Shown here in pieces: positions 1 to 8,485 of a stretch of DNA of 64,000 nt (position 1 is the first letter of the stretch; the number at the start of each line of letters is the position of its first letter). A program made the position numbers and the translations under genes. The DNA is from Natronohydrobacter thiooxidans (lineage in GTDB: Bacteria > Pseudomonadota > Alphaproteobacteria > Rhodobacterales > Rhodobacteraceae), in the NCBI RefSeq assembly GCF_001884735.1, contig NZ_MJAP01000018.1, positions 1-64,000 on the forward strand, given 5' to 3'. The notes under the pieces are model-generated. The model made no database searches. It saw only the letters and a program-made list of their open reading frames with translations, and was not told where the DNA came from.

Positions 1-160
1 ATCAAGACGGATACTCACTTCGGCTCGTAGAGGCCACGTATCTCGTTGGGAAGGCTTGATAATTTCTCCCACGAGGGTTCAGGAAGCTTCTGGGCGCGTT
101 CGTGCAGTTCTATGCCGTTTGATACCTTGCGGCATCGCGGTAGCACAGGAGAACGCTACG

Positions 161-286
161 ATGCCACTGACAGTAAAGCAGATCGAAGCCGCCCGTTTCG
201 GTGTAGACAAGGAGCGGCTTGGCGATGGGGGTGGGCTTTACCTGCGCCTGCTTCCCAACGGGGCGAAGCGGTTTCAGGTTCAGTTC
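161..286 (+). pseudogene. Tyrosine-recombinase (phage integrase) N-terminal fragment
   Basis: The 42 codons from ATG 161 match the arm-type DNA-binding start (DUF4102) of P4-like phage integrases: MPLTVKQIEAARFG, then GDGGGLYLRL, then GAKRF. After about position 286 the reading frame no longer resembles an integrase, and the catalytic domain with its R-H-R-Y residues is missing. An AGGAG sequence lies upstream (about 147-151), so the original start is preserved. Intact relatives are about 400 residues long. The fragment marks a past integration event. Identification rests on remembered family sequence only. Confidence 0.7.
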
Positions 287-509
287 GCGCGCGCGTGTGC
301 GCTGACTGAAGACCGTCTGTCCATCAAGGCGATCCGAATTGACCTGGGCGGCCCGGCGCAACAAGTCCCAGACGCTTGTGATCCTGGCGAGGCTCATCCC
401 GGGCGCAGGAAGAGCAAAACAAAGCGACCTGTGGCGGTGGCTGATCATGGTGTCTTGCTGCGCAATGTGGCACGGCGCTGGCTCCCTTCCAATGCTGGCA
501 CCAGCCATG

Positions 510-852
510 GCGTCAGAACAACGTATCTTGTCGGATGCGCTCGCTGGGCTTGACCAGCTTCATTCCTTTCAGGTGCAGCGCGGCGACACTGTTGTTTTTG
601 CACAAGCCCCGCGCGGGCGCGGTCCGGATGGGCTGGCCAACATCAAGTCCTGTGCGAAAAGCATTGTCGGGCTTTTGCTGGGTCAGGCGATAGCGCAGGG
701 CAGGATTGATGGCGTCGGCGCACGGCTGGGCGATGTTGGCCCTGCGCTGATCCCTTCCGGCGCGTGTCCGATCTGACGATGGTGCATCTGGTCACCATGC
801 GCGCCGGGCTAGTCTCGTATCCCGTCGCGCTCTTTCGCAATCCTTGGTCGTG
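510..852 (+). pseudogene. Serine hydrolase (beta-lactamase family) fragment, frameshifted
   Basis: A frame from about 510 reads LAGLDQLHSFQVQRGD, then NIKSCAKSIVGLLLGQAI. The SCAK is the SxxK active-site motif of class C beta-lactamase-like serine hydrolases. At about 760 the match continues in another frame as VSDLTMVHLVTMRAGL and then stops at TGA 850-852. The signal sequence region, the YxN motif and the whole C-terminal half of the usual 350-400 residue protein are absent. This is a dead remnant. The exact frameshift point is uncertain by a few codons. Confidence 0.6.
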
Positions 853-976
853 AACGAGATATTATGCGGCTGCGCGGCCTGCATGCCAGTTTCATGTCCT
901 CGCGGTCTAGCGCTGACATATCTCACAACGATGCGCGCGGATAACAGTAGGTTTGCTTGGGCGGTGTTGAGAAAAC

Positions 977-1171
977 GTGAGCCCAGGAAGGCTGCAGCCC
1001 GCTGCCCTTGCAGCCGCGACGATCTTCTTGACCGCCTGCGCGGAGATGAGCTCTGAGACCGCGCACAGCACCTTCCCGCCGGTTGTCAAGTATAGCTGGG
1101 TGTGGCAGACGCGCCTGGCAGAGGAATTTGCCACGCTGCCAGAGCAGGCGCGGGCCTGTGCGAGTAGATAG
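977..1171 (+). pseudogene. Rz1-like phage spanin lipoprotein remnant
   Basis: This 64-codon frame has a hydrophobic start followed by a lipobox (LTAC, residues about 18-21). It then reads FPPVVKYSWVWQTRLAEEF and ATLPEQARAC, the layout of short Rz1-like outer-membrane spanins found in tailed-phage lysis cassettes and gene transfer agent-like clusters (PPVVxY followed by an A-E-L-x-x-LP segment). It is shorter than usual between the LP and the terminal Arg-Ala-Cys, suggesting an internal deletion. No holin or endolysin gene is next to it. It could be a live small gene or a remnant; I favour a remnant because its surroundings are decayed. Confidence 0.35.
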
Positions 1172-1235
1172 GTTGGGCAAGGCTTCTGAACTATTGCGTG
1201 GCCAAGACCGCGTTCGGCCGCGCAATGTATAATGA

Positions 1236-1634
1236 TCACAACACCTTGACTGCACCCGAAGAATAGGAAATCTCGACGGTAAGCTTGCCCTCATTGACCA
1301 ACCAGGGACGGATTTCGTAACGCCGCGCGCCGGATTTGTGCATGGGATCGGCCTCCATAATCTCGCGCGCCTGATTCATCGAGTTCGCCCTGATCACCAC
1401 GGTTCCGTCGCCGCGCCATTCCTGTTCATCCTCGGTCCAGTTCGGTCCGGCGGCGAACATGATGCCGCGGCTTTCGAGATCGACCTGAAAGGCGAGGTGA
1501 TCCTCGATCACGGCAAGCACCGCGTCCAGATCACCGGTTGGCGTTGTGTGAACGATGTAGAGCTGCTTGCCGAGCATCCCCTTTTTCTTGACCAGATCGC
1601 GGATCGCCTGTGCCGACATCGCGTGTTGTGCCAT
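1236..1634 (-). CDS. YciI family protein
   Basis: This 132-residue protein has the ferredoxin-like alpha-beta fold seen in YciI and muconolactone-isomerase relatives: a central HTTPTGDLDAVLAVIEDH segment, then GPNWTEDE, then the Asp-Pro-Met-His stretch (ADPMHKSG) typical of YciI proteins. The start at 1634 is chosen because GGAGG sits at ideal spacing before ATG; a longer upstream frame lacks this. It is the last gene of the operon running from 7617. Members of this fold can bind or isomerise small cyclic products, so a role on a ring-cleavage intermediate is plausible, but no substrate can be read from the sequence. Confidence 0.75.
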   Translation of the reverse strand: MAQHAMSAQAIRDLVKKKGMLGKQLYIVHTTPTGDLDAVLAVIEDHLAFQVDLESRGIMFAAGPNWTEDEQEWRGDGTVVIRANSMNQAREIMEADPMHKSGARRYEIRPWLVNEGKLTVEISYSSGAVKVL

Positions 1635-1713
1635 GGTATTTTCCTCCTTTGCCGAGTTGTGTTTCATTTCGAGTGCTCGCAGTCTCGCGGGTGCAACGAC
1701 GCGCCTGCCTTGT

Positions 1714-3666
1714 TCAGAGAATGCCGATAACCACCACGGGAAAGGCGAGCATCAGCAGCACCAGAACCAGCATGGCGGCGAGATAGGGCAGCGCGCCCAG
1801 ATAGACATCACCCAGCGATACCCGCTCGCCCAGAGCCGCCTTGACCACGAAGGCAGCGATTCCGAAGGGCGGGGTAAGAAGTCCGATCTCGACCGCGACG
1901 ATGGTGACGATGCCGAACCAGATCACCACTTCAGGCCCGATGATGCCGCTGCCCAGCGAGGTGACGAGCGGCAGCATCAGCGGCACCGTGATCACGATGA
2001 TTGAGGTGGAATCGAGGAACATGCCCATCACGATCACGACGCCGATGAACAGCAAGAGGACCATCCAGAAACCTAGGCCCATATCGGTGACCAGATTGAC
2101 CATCTGCATCGGCAGCCCGGTCATGACCAGAGAGCGCGAGAACAGGCTGGCGCCAATGATCAGGAACAGCACCGCGACGGTGATCTGCCCGGTCTCGGTC
2201 AGCACATCGCGGAAGTTGCGCCAACTGAGCTTGCGGCGGATTGCGGCCAGCAAAAGTGCGGCAAACGCGCCGATAGCACCGGCCTGAGTGGGGGTGAACC
2301 AGCCCATATAGATGCCGCCCAGAACCACCCCCACCAGTATCGCGATCGGCACCAGCAGCCGAAACGACGAGCCGAGGGTTTCGGGCTCCAGATCGTCGCT
2401 GGTTTCGGGAGCGCCGATGAAACGCGGCGCGAAGCGCGCCAGAAGCACGATGGTAACGCAAAACAGCAAGGCGAGCAGTATCCCGGGCACGACCGCGGCC
2501 ATGAAGAGCCGGCCGACAGAGCTTTCCGAGACAAAGGCGAAGATGATCAGAAGCAGGCTTGGCGGGATTAACATGCCGAGGATCGACGAGCCCGCAACCG
2601 TGCCCGCGGCAAAGCGCGCCGTATAGCCATGCGCCATCATCTGCGGCACGGCCACGCGTGAGAAGATCGCGGCCGAGGCGATGGAAATGCCGGTGACAGC
2701 AGCAAAGATCGCATTGGCGACCACCGTCGCCACGCCCAGCCCGCCCAGCAGGCGACGTGTCCACCACGCCGCGACCTTGTAGGCATCGCGCCCGATATCG
2801 GCGATGCCGGTCAACAGCCCCATCAGCACGAAGAGCGGCACGACGCCGAAGTCGAACTTGTCTATGGTTCCGGTCGCGGCCACCTTGAGCGTGCGAAAAG
2901 CTACTGCGGGATTGTCGCGCACCAGCCAGATCGCGCCCAGGCCGATCACGCAGAGCACGATGGCGACCGGCATGCCACTGAGTAGCAGCAGGAACAGGAA
3001 AGCGATGGAGAAGATGCCGATGGTCACCCTCTCGAACCCGGCATTGGCGACGCCGGCGAAAACCAGCATGACTGTTGCCAGCATCAGGGCCAGCACCAGA
3101 ACCTCGCGAAGAGTAGTCCCGGTCCGGACGGGCCTTGACAGCAACTCCTGGGTCGGCGCGATGACCTGTCGGGCGAATTCGACCGCAAGCGCCACCGCAC
3201 CGATCAGCGTTGCCAGCGTGAACGGCCAGATCGGCGCGCTGAATACCGTCATGGTGCCGAAATAGGTTCCGCGCGCCAGGTCGCGCTGAAAGTCGGGCAG
3301 CAGATGCAAGGCCAGAACGCCGATGACCGCGGCAGCCATGGCCGCAAAGAGGATATCGAGCACCCGCGCCGAAAACACGCTCTGCCGTTCGATTGTACTG
3401 TAGAGAAAGTCGATCCGGGTCAGTCGGCCGGTGCGCGTGGCATGGGCAAGTTGCAGAAAGACGATCGGAACGATGGATTTTTCGGTCAGTTCGATCACCC
3501 CGTAGAGGGGGCTGGCAAAGAGCTTCAGGCCGATCACATCCGCGCAGATCAGAAACATCAACAACAGAATCCAACAGGTCGCAAAGGCGGCCAACGCGGC
3601 AAGAAGACGATCATATATTTGTGTGATAGCTGTGCTGGTTCTCTTGAATGTCATCTGCGCTTGCAT
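1714..3666 (-). CDS. TRAP transporter fused permease (DctQM)
   Basis: This 650-residue membrane protein fuses the small DctQ subunit (residues about 1-180, four helices, including the ICADVIGLKLF-type first hairpin) to the large DctM subunit (about 185-650, some 12 helices). The DctM part shows GMPVAIVLCVIG, the SAAIFSRVAVPQM stretch and GMLIPPS. TRAP systems import organic acids driven by a sodium gradient. GGAGG lies just before the ATG at 3666. It follows the binding-protein gene after a hairpin-containing gap, so the transporter set is complete. Other enzymes of the operon point to an aromatic or cyclic carboxylate substrate; this is inference. Confidence 0.9.
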   Translation of the reverse strand: MQAQMTFKRTSTAITQIYDRLLAALAAFATCWILLLMFLICADVIGLKLFASPLYGVIELTEKSIVPIVFLQLAHATRTGRLTRIDFLYSTIERQSVFSARVLDILFAAMAAAVIGVLALHLLPDFQRDLARGTYFGTMTVFSAPIWPFTLATLIGAVALAVEFARQVIAPTQELLSRPVRTGTTLREVLVLALMLATVMLVFAGVANAGFERVTIGIFSIAFLFLLLLSGMPVAIVLCVIGLGAIWLVRDNPAVAFRTLKVAATGTIDKFDFGVVPLFVLMGLLTGIADIGRDAYKVAAWWTRRLLGGLGVATVVANAIFAAVTGISIASAAIFSRVAVPQMMAHGYTARFAAGTVAGSSILGMLIPPSLLLIIFAFVSESSVGRLFMAAVVPGILLALLFCVTIVLLARFAPRFIGAPETSDDLEPETLGSSFRLLVPIAILVGVVLGGIYMGWFTPTQAGAIGAFAALLLAAIRRKLSWRNFRDVLTETGQITVAVLFLIIGASLFSRSLVMTGLPMQMVNLVTDMGLGFWMVLLLFIGVVIVMGMFLDSTSIIVITVPLMLPLVTSLGSGIIGPEVVIWFGIVTIVAVEIGLLTPPFGIAAFVVKAALGERVSLGDVYLGALPYLAAMLVLVLLMLAFPVVVIGIL

Positions 3667-3708
3667 TGTGGCCTCCTCCCATTTGGCGCCGGCTCCCCCG
3701 GCGCGCGG

Positions 3709-3734
3709 GGCCGCACGGACAGTGCCGTGCGGCC
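3709..3734 (-). promoter_or_regulatory. Intercistronic hairpin after TRAP binding-protein gene
   Basis: GGCCGCACGG and CCGTGCGGCC form a perfect 10-bp stem with a 6-base loop in the 78-bp gap between the binding-protein stop (3745) and the permease start (3666). It has no T-run, so it is more likely a transcript-stabilising or partly attenuating hairpin that keeps binding protein in excess over permease. Confidence 0.55.
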
Positions 3735-3744
3735 GTGGTCATGG

Positions 3745-4794
3745 TCACTGCGACCAGTCGCGCAGGGGCGTCTCGCCCGCATCGGTGATAGCCGCCATGT
3801 AGGCATCGAGCAGTTCGGCGCCGTAGGGCAGGTTCGCCGCCCATTGGCTAGCCAGATCGGGCAGCATTTCCGCCCAGCGCGCACGTTCCTCCTCGGGCAG
3901 CGTGCTTACGGTAACAGCGGGATCGTCCTGATAGGCGGCGATGACGTTCTGATATCGCGCTTGCAGGAGCGCACCATTCTCATTGCTATATTCGCGCCCC
4001 AGTTCGACCAGAACCTCTCGTATGTCGTCGGGCAGACCTTCCCAACTGTCGCGGTTGACCGACATGGCACCGATGAAGTTCGCACCCAGACCGACGAGCG
4101 TTACATAGGGCGCAACCTCCTGAAGGCGCAGCGGATAGGCGCCGGTCAGAATGACAAGTACGCCGTCGGCGATTCCGGTCTCGACCTGGTTGTAGTAGGT
4201 GGTCAGCGCCCCGCTGACCGGCACGGCACCGACTGCCGACAGCCACGCCCCCGAAGCACCGGGCGCAAGGATGCGCCGGCCACGCAGATCGTCAACGCTT
4301 CGGATCGGAAAGTTCGTCAGCAGATGATAGGTGTCGGCTGCGGATGCGCCCAGAAACACCTGATGGTGTTCATCCCAGGACTCGGCCAGGAACGGCAGCT
4401 CGTCATGGAGCCGGTTGAACGTGTCGAGCAGAAGCTGCGGGTCGTTGGTGGTGAAGGGCGTGTAGAAGGTGACATTCTGGTAGGGCATGCTGCTTTCCTC
4501 CCACAGCGTGCCGACCCAGCCGATATCGGTGATACCCAGTTCCACCGCCGCCAGCGTGTCGCCAAACCCATAGAGCGAACCGCCAAAGGCTTCGGTCCAG
4601 TCAATGCGGTTGGGCGAGCCCGCCGCCTCCAGCCGGGCATTGGCTTCGGCAACAACCCGGGATTGGAGCGGTGCGACCCAGGGCAGCGCCGTGGTATGGC
4701 TTGACGCGATGGTCAGCCCATAAGTGTCGGCTTGCGCCGTGCCGGTGCCGAGGCCGGCTGCGAGCATAAGGCCCGCCGAGATGGTGCGTTTCAT
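3745..4794 (-). CDS. TRAP transporter substrate-binding protein (DctP family)
   Basis: This 349-residue periplasmic protein has a clear Sec signal (MKRTISAGLMLAAG, cleavage after the AQA around residue 22). It continues with the DctP fold, including the region around DLRGRRILAPG and the TYYNQVETGIADG segment, which is the usual cluster before the hinge. It captures the substrate for the adjacent fused permease. ATG 4794 is preceded by GGGAGGA. It lies downstream of the FMN-reductase gene in the same operon. The substrate is not determinable from the sequence; the catabolic genes suggest an aromatic or alicyclic acid. Confidence 0.85.
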   Translation of the reverse strand: MKRTISAGLMLAAGLGTGTAQADTYGLTIASSHTTALPWVAPLQSRVVAEANARLEAAGSPNRIDWTEAFGGSLYGFGDTLAAVELGITDIGWVGTLWEESSMPYQNVTFYTPFTTNDPQLLLDTFNRLHDELPFLAESWDEHHQVFLGASAADTYHLLTNFPIRSVDDLRGRRILAPGASGAWLSAVGAVPVSGALTTYYNQVETGIADGVLVILTGAYPLRLQEVAPYVTLVGLGANFIGAMSVNRDSWEGLPDDIREVLVELGREYSNENGALLQARYQNVIAAYQDDPAVTVSTLPEEERARWAEMLPDLASQWAANLPYGAELLDAYMAAITDAGETPLRDWSQ

Positions 4795-4825
4795 GGTTTC
4801 CTCCCTTTGCGTGAATCCGGTTTGA

Positions 4826-5431
4826 TCAGGGGCCGGTGGCCGCCGTTACGGTGCCAGCAGGCTCAAGGCGCATGCGACGCTCGCGCAGCATCGCCCCCCA
4901 TTCCGCCAGCGCATCGAGCATGTCGCGCGCCGCCTCGATCTGGGTCGGGTTGGGGCTGAAGTGCCCCGCCTCATCGCATTGCTGGCGGTAGAGCGGTGCC
5001 ACCACATTGTGGTTGAGCGGCACCATGTTGAGCGCCACGCCAACCCGGCGCAGATCCTCGGCGGCGCGCAGCGCGCCCGAGATCCCGCCATAGCTGATTA
5101 TCGACATCGGCTTGCCCTTCCATTCCTGCGCCAGATAGTCGAGCGCGTTCTTCAGAGCCCCGGGAATGCCGAAATTGTATTCGGTGGTTACGAAGACATA
5201 GGCATCCGCCCGGTCGATGATATGGCTGAAACGCTTGGTGTGCTCATGCGTGTAGCGCGCCAGACGCGGGTGGTTCGGCTCGTCCATCAGCGGCAGGGCC
5301 AGTGCCTTGAGATCCACCAGTTCGGTGCGGAAGCGGGCATCGCGCTGTGCCGCCTCCTCGAACCAGCGCGCGACGGCAGCGCCGCCACGCCCTTCGCGGA
5401 CGCTTCCCAGAATGATCTGCAGTGTCAGCAT
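4826..5431 (-). CDS. NADPH-dependent FMN reductase family protein
   Basis: This 201-residue flavodoxin-like enzyme has the N-terminal FMN phosphate loop GSVREGR and the flavin-contacting TTEYNFGIPGALKNALDY segment of the SsuE/ArsH/azoreductase-like family. It would use NAD(P)H to reduce FMN or a quinone. In this operon it may reduce a quinone or supply reduced flavin; no flavin monooxygenase is seen nearby, so quinone reduction is the simpler idea. The start at ATG 5431 is preceded by AAAGGAG. It lies 22 bp downstream of the SnoaL-like gene. Confidence 0.8.
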   Translation of the reverse strand: MLTLQIILGSVREGRGGAAVARWFEEAAQRDARFRTELVDLKALALPLMDEPNHPRLARYTHEHTKRFSHIIDRADAYVFVTTEYNFGIPGALKNALDYLAQEWKGKPMSIISYGGISGALRAAEDLRRVGVALNMVPLNHNVVAPLYRQQCDEAGHFSPNPTQIEAARDMLDALAEWGAMLRERRMRLEPAGTVTAATGP

Positions 5432-5452
5432 GTTGTGCTCCTTTCCCGCCGC

Positions 5453-5839
5453 TCACCCGTCTCGGGCAATTGGCGTTGCCTGATAGGCGCGGAACCGCCA
5501 GGCGTGTTCTTCCAGAGCCCAGACGGCGAGATACCGGCAATCAAGATCGCGCCGAGTTCCGGCAACATCGACTGTGCCCTTCATGAGGCCATGGACAACC
5601 GCCACCCCGGGCAACGCATCTACGCCTTCGATGGTGAAGTCGAGCCGGTGATAGGTGAAATGCCCGCTCTTGACCTTTTCAAGGTAGCTGTCGCGGTCAT
5701 CCGCCTCGCCACGCGAATGGATGTAGACCAGCGCCGCCGAACACATCATGCGCAGCGCGGTGGTGTCGGCACCAAGCATGGCGATCCGGCGGGTCTCTTC
5801 CAGGCCCGCAACCTCGCGCGACAGCGCGGCCGCGCCCAT
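5453..5839 (-). CDS. SnoaL/NTF2-like domain protein
   Basis: This 128-residue protein resembles small NTF2-fold (SnoaL-like) enzymes. Features are AGLEETRRIAMLGADTTAL at the start, the HSRGEADDRDSYLEKVKSG segment, and strands ending in YLAVWALEEHAWRFRAYQAT. Such proteins act as dehydratases, isomerases or cyclases on hydroxylated rings. The start at 5839 overlaps the stop of the dioxygenase gene as TGATG, indicating translational coupling. Its catalytic residues cannot be assigned with confidence. Its place between a ring-cleavage enzyme and a flavin reductase suggests a role on the same aromatic intermediate. Confidence 0.7.
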   Translation of the reverse strand: MGAAALSREVAGLEETRRIAMLGADTTALRMMCSAALVYIHSRGEADDRDSYLEKVKSGHFTYHRLDFTIEGVDALPGVAVVHGLMKGTVDVAGTRRDLDCRYLAVWALEEHAWRFRAYQATPIARDG

Positions 5840-6747
5840 CACACGGGTTCCCTGACTGCTGCGCAGGGGTTGAAATGTTCCATCCAGGCTGTCGACGGCA
5901 GCTGTCCCCAGCGATTGACGACCTTGTAGTTCGACAGGTTCTCGCCCGGATCGACGATGCGCGCCTCGAAGGCCGGGTCGTCGATCACCTCCATCTCGGC
6001 GGTGCATTCGACAAGGAACCCCGCCGCATCGACGTAATAGGCAAACAGATTGTCGCCCGCGCCGTGCCGCCCCGGCCCCCAGACCAGCCTGCGGTCAAGC
6101 GCGTCGAGCACATCGCCCAACCGCTTGAAATCGGCAAAATCGGCAAACTCCCAACTGTAGTGGTGCAGACCCGGCGCCTCTGACTTGACGAAGGCCAGAG
6201 TGTGGTGACGCCCGTCACCGGCCCGCATCCAGGAAATTTCCCAGCCAGCGGTCCGCTCGGACAGCTTGAGGCCAAGCACCTGCATCATCTCTTCGGCAGC
6301 GCCCGCCGGAACGCGTGCGGCAAGGTTGACGTGGTCGATATAGCGCGGGTGGATGCCCGGTCCGGGATAGCGCATCGGCTGATCGCGCCGCATCGGTGTA
6401 TGCACCTCGATCTGGTGGCCCTCGCGGAAGCGCAGCGTCACCGCCCGAGCGATCACGGGCAGCGAGGGCGTCTCGCTCACGATCTCCACGCCTGCCGCGC
6501 GGGCACGCCGGGTAACTTCGTCCACCTGCGCGCCATCCAGCGCTTCAAGCCCGATGGTGCGCAGCGCGCTCTCACTGGCTTGATGAAACACAAGTTCGGC
6601 ATGGCGCGTATTGGCCGTCAGCAGGGCGTGCGATTTGTCGCGCGCGACAAGCGACAGCCCCATCACGGCCTGCGCATCATCGATGGCTGCGTCGATATCG
6701 GCGACATCAAGGGCGACATAGCCCAGACGTTGAACAAGCGGTTGCAT
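5839..6747 (-). CDS. VOC-superfamily extradiol-type dioxygenase
   Basis: This 302-residue two-domain vicinal-oxygen-chelate protein follows the layout of type I extradiol dioxygenases. The C-terminal domain carries the expected iron ligands: His in YIDHVNLAA, His in GLHHYSWEF and Glu in FLVECTAEME, so it looks catalytically competent. It would open a catecholic ring next to its hydroxyls. Its product could be handled by the FAH-family hydrolase encoded just upstream. ATG 6747 is preceded by GGGAGAAAG. The ring substrate is unknown. A glyoxalase-type activity is less likely because the protein has the full two-domain length. Confidence 0.8.
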   Translation of the reverse strand: MQPLVQRLGYVALDVADIDAAIDDAQAVMGLSLVARDKSHALLTANTRHAELVFHQASESALRTIGLEALDGAQVDEVTRRARAAGVEIVSETPSLPVIARAVTLRFREGHQIEVHTPMRRDQPMRYPGPGIHPRYIDHVNLAARVPAGAAEEMMQVLGLKLSERTAGWEISWMRAGDGRHHTLAFVKSEAPGLHHYSWEFADFADFKRLGDVLDALDRRLVWGPGRHGAGDNLFAYYVDAAGFLVECTAEMEVIDDPAFEARIVDPGENLSNYKVVNRWGQLPSTAWMEHFNPCAAVREPV

Positions 6748-6771
6748 GGTCTTTCTCCCTTCTCGCCGCGC

Positions 6772-7617
6772 TCAGGCGGCAGCGACTTCGTCTTCAATGT
6801 GGTTTTGCAGGATTCCGATGCCCTCGATCTCGACCTCGACAACATCGCCGGGCTTCATGAACAGCTTTGGTTCGCGCGCCCAGCCGATCCCTGCGGGCGT
6901 GCCGGTGGCGATCACGTCGCCGGGCTCCAGCGTGATTGCTTCGGAAATGATCGCGATCAGATCGGCCACCGAATAGAGCATGTCGCCGGTATCGCCGCTC
7001 TGGACGGTCTCGCCATTCAGGCGCGTGGTGATCCCAAGTCCCTTGGCCCCTTCGGGCAGTTCGTCCGGGGTAACGATTTCGGGGCCAAAGGCGCCGGTAC
7101 CGTCGAAATTCTTGCCCACGGTCCATTGCGGGGTCTTGAACTGGTAATCGCGGATCGAGGCGTCGTTGAAGATCGAATAGCCCGCGACATGTTGCAGCGC
7201 CACTTCCTGCGAAACATGCCGCGCCTGCCGACCGATGACCACTGCAAGCTCGCCTTCGAAATCTAGCTCTTGCGAGCTGCGCGGCCGGATGATCGACGCC
7301 CGGTCGGCAACAAGGCTGGTTGCGAAGCGCGGAAACAGAGTCGGATAGGAGGGCTGTGCATAGGGCGACTCTGCCGTGTGGTCGGCATAGTTCAGCCCGA
7401 CACAGATGATCTTGCCCGGCCGCGGCACTGGCGGCAGCAGGCGTATTGCGGCCAGATCGAGTTCGGGCGCGGCTTCGAGCGATGCAAGCCGATTCTTGAT
7501 CGCCGGGTCACCGCTCAGGACAGCAACCGGGTCGATCGCCCCAAGGTCGTGCCAGCTTCCCCCTTGCTTGACGGCAACCCCCTCAACCCCGTCCCTAGAA
7601 TAGGTCATCAGCCGCAT
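6772..7617 (-). CDS. Fumarylacetoacetate hydrolase (FAH) family protein
   Basis: This 281-residue protein has the FAH catalytic domain from about residue 70. It shows ICVGLNYADH, the metal-binding LDFEGELAVVIGRQ glutamates, FNDASIRDYQ and TGDMLY, and ends with GDVIATGTPAGIG. Family members hydrolyse C-C bonds of beta-diketo acids or decarboxylate ring-fission products. As first gene of the operon and next to an extradiol-type dioxygenase, it probably processes the ring-cleavage product. ATG 7617 is chosen because AAAGGAG precedes it at good spacing; a longer frame would run into the regulatory decamers. Confidence 0.85.
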   Translation of the reverse strand: MRLMTYSRDGVEGVAVKQGGSWHDLGAIDPVAVLSGDPAIKNRLASLEAAPELDLAAIRLLPPVPRPGKIICVGLNYADHTAESPYAQPSYPTLFPRFATSLVADRASIIRPRSSQELDFEGELAVVIGRQARHVSQEVALQHVAGYSIFNDASIRDYQFKTPQWTVGKNFDGTGAFGPEIVTPDELPEGAKGLGITTRLNGETVQSGDTGDMLYSVADLIAIISEAITLEPGDVIATGTPAGIGWAREPKLFMKPGDVVEVEIEGIGILQNHIEDEVAAA

Positions 7618-7662
7618 GTCGTGCTCCTTTGCAATATGAGTTGTGTTCCGAAATATACTGTT

Positions 7663-7777
7663 TTTTCCAAAAGTCAATTATTTTGGAAAATATATCCGGA
7701 CGCGGGTGGAGGCGATGGCTGCACGGGCATTTTCCATAAGCGTTGACTTCTTGGAGATTTTCCATATTTTTCCAAAA
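7663..7777. promoter_or_regulatory. Divergent control region with five TTTTCCAWAW decamers
   Basis: Between the divergent FAH and GntR genes the decamer TTTTCCAWAW occurs five times: 7663-7672, 7681-7690 (inverted), 7730-7739, 7758-7767 and 7768-7777. Two copies extend into longer near-palindromes: TATTTTGGAAAATATA (7679-7694) and TATTTTTCCAAAATATA (7765-7781). The cluster is sharply AT-rich against its GC-rich surroundings. It is a strong candidate operator array for the GntR protein encoded at 7799, controlling itself and the catabolic operon. Confidence 0.65.
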
Positions 7778-7798
7778 TATACCTGAAAGGAGATCCCA

Positions 7799-8476
7799 TT
7801 GGAGCAGACATCCGTTTCAACCGCGCGCAGTCCGACACGGACCGCCGAGATCCTTGATGTCTTGCGCACCGACATCCTCGAAACCCGTCTGCAGCCCGGA
7901 ACGCGGCTACGATTCGACGAATTGCGCCGAAGTTATGATGCCGGCATTTCGCCGCTGCGCGAGGCGCTGATGCATCTGGCGTCAGAAGGGCTCGTGGTGT
8001 CGGAAGAGCGGCGCGGTTATCGGGTGGCGCCAGTATCCGAGGATGATCTGCGCGAGATTGCCAAGCTGCGCGGCGAGTTCGACGCGCTGGCAATCGCCGA
8101 GAGCATCCGGCGCGGCGACGAGTTGTGGGAAGGCCGGGTCATCGCCGCCTTCCACGCCCTTCAGAAACGCAGCAAGATCGGCCCGGATGGCGAGATCGAC
8201 CGCGAATGGGAAGGCCATCACATCCGCTTCCACGATGCGCTGGTGTCGGAATGCGGCATGCCGAAGCTGATGGGCTTTCGCACCATTCTCGACCTGCAGG
8301 CGCGCCGCTACCGCCGCATCGCCGTGCACTACCTGACCGCCCCGCGCGATGATCTGGCCGAGCACCGCGCCATTCGTGATGCGGTGCTTGACCGTGACAT
8401 TACCGAATCGGGTCGGCTGATCCGCGCGCACTTCATGCGCACGGTGGATATCATCCTGACCAGGCAGCTTGGCTGA
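7799..8476 (+). CDS. GntR family regulator, FadR (FCD) subfamily
   Basis: This 225-residue regulator has an N-terminal winged helix (residues about 14-80, with LRFDELRRSYDAGISPLREALMHL and ASEGLVV) and an FCD ligand domain (about 88-215). Histidines and acidic residues in HIRFHDALV and EHRAIRDAV could form the metal-ligand site. The start is a TTG at 7799, supported by AAAGGAGA eight bases upstream; no in-frame ATG fits. It is transcribed divergently from the aromatic-acid operon and is probably its ligand-responsive repressor. Effector identity is unknown. Confidence 0.85.
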   Translation: MEQTSVSTARSPTRTAEILDVLRTDILETRLQPGTRLRFDELRRSYDAGISPLREALMHLASEGLVVSEERRGYRVAPVSEDDLREIAKLRGEFDALAIAESIRRGDELWEGRVIAAFHALQKRSKIGPDGEIDREWEGHHIRFHDALVSECGMPKLMGFRTILDLQARRYRRIAVHYLTAPRDDLAEHRAIRDAVLDRDITESGRLIRAHFMRTVDIILTRQLG

Positions 8477-8485
8477 GACAGGGCG

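Larger units (their letters stand above)
1..1235. other. Decayed mosaic of gene fragments
   Basis: No intact long gene is supported here. On the plus strand I can recognise an integrase N-terminus (161-286), a frameshifted serine hydrolase piece (510-852) and a short Rz1-like lipoprotein frame (977-1171), each broken or truncated and unrelated to its neighbour. Between them (287-509 and 853-976) no frame gives a family I can name. A weak stem made from CTCGTTGGGA (about 41-50) and TCCCACGAG (about 67-75) precedes the integrase piece. The pattern suggests repeated insertion and deletion at an integration hot spot, but no attachment site was identified. Confidence 0.6.
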
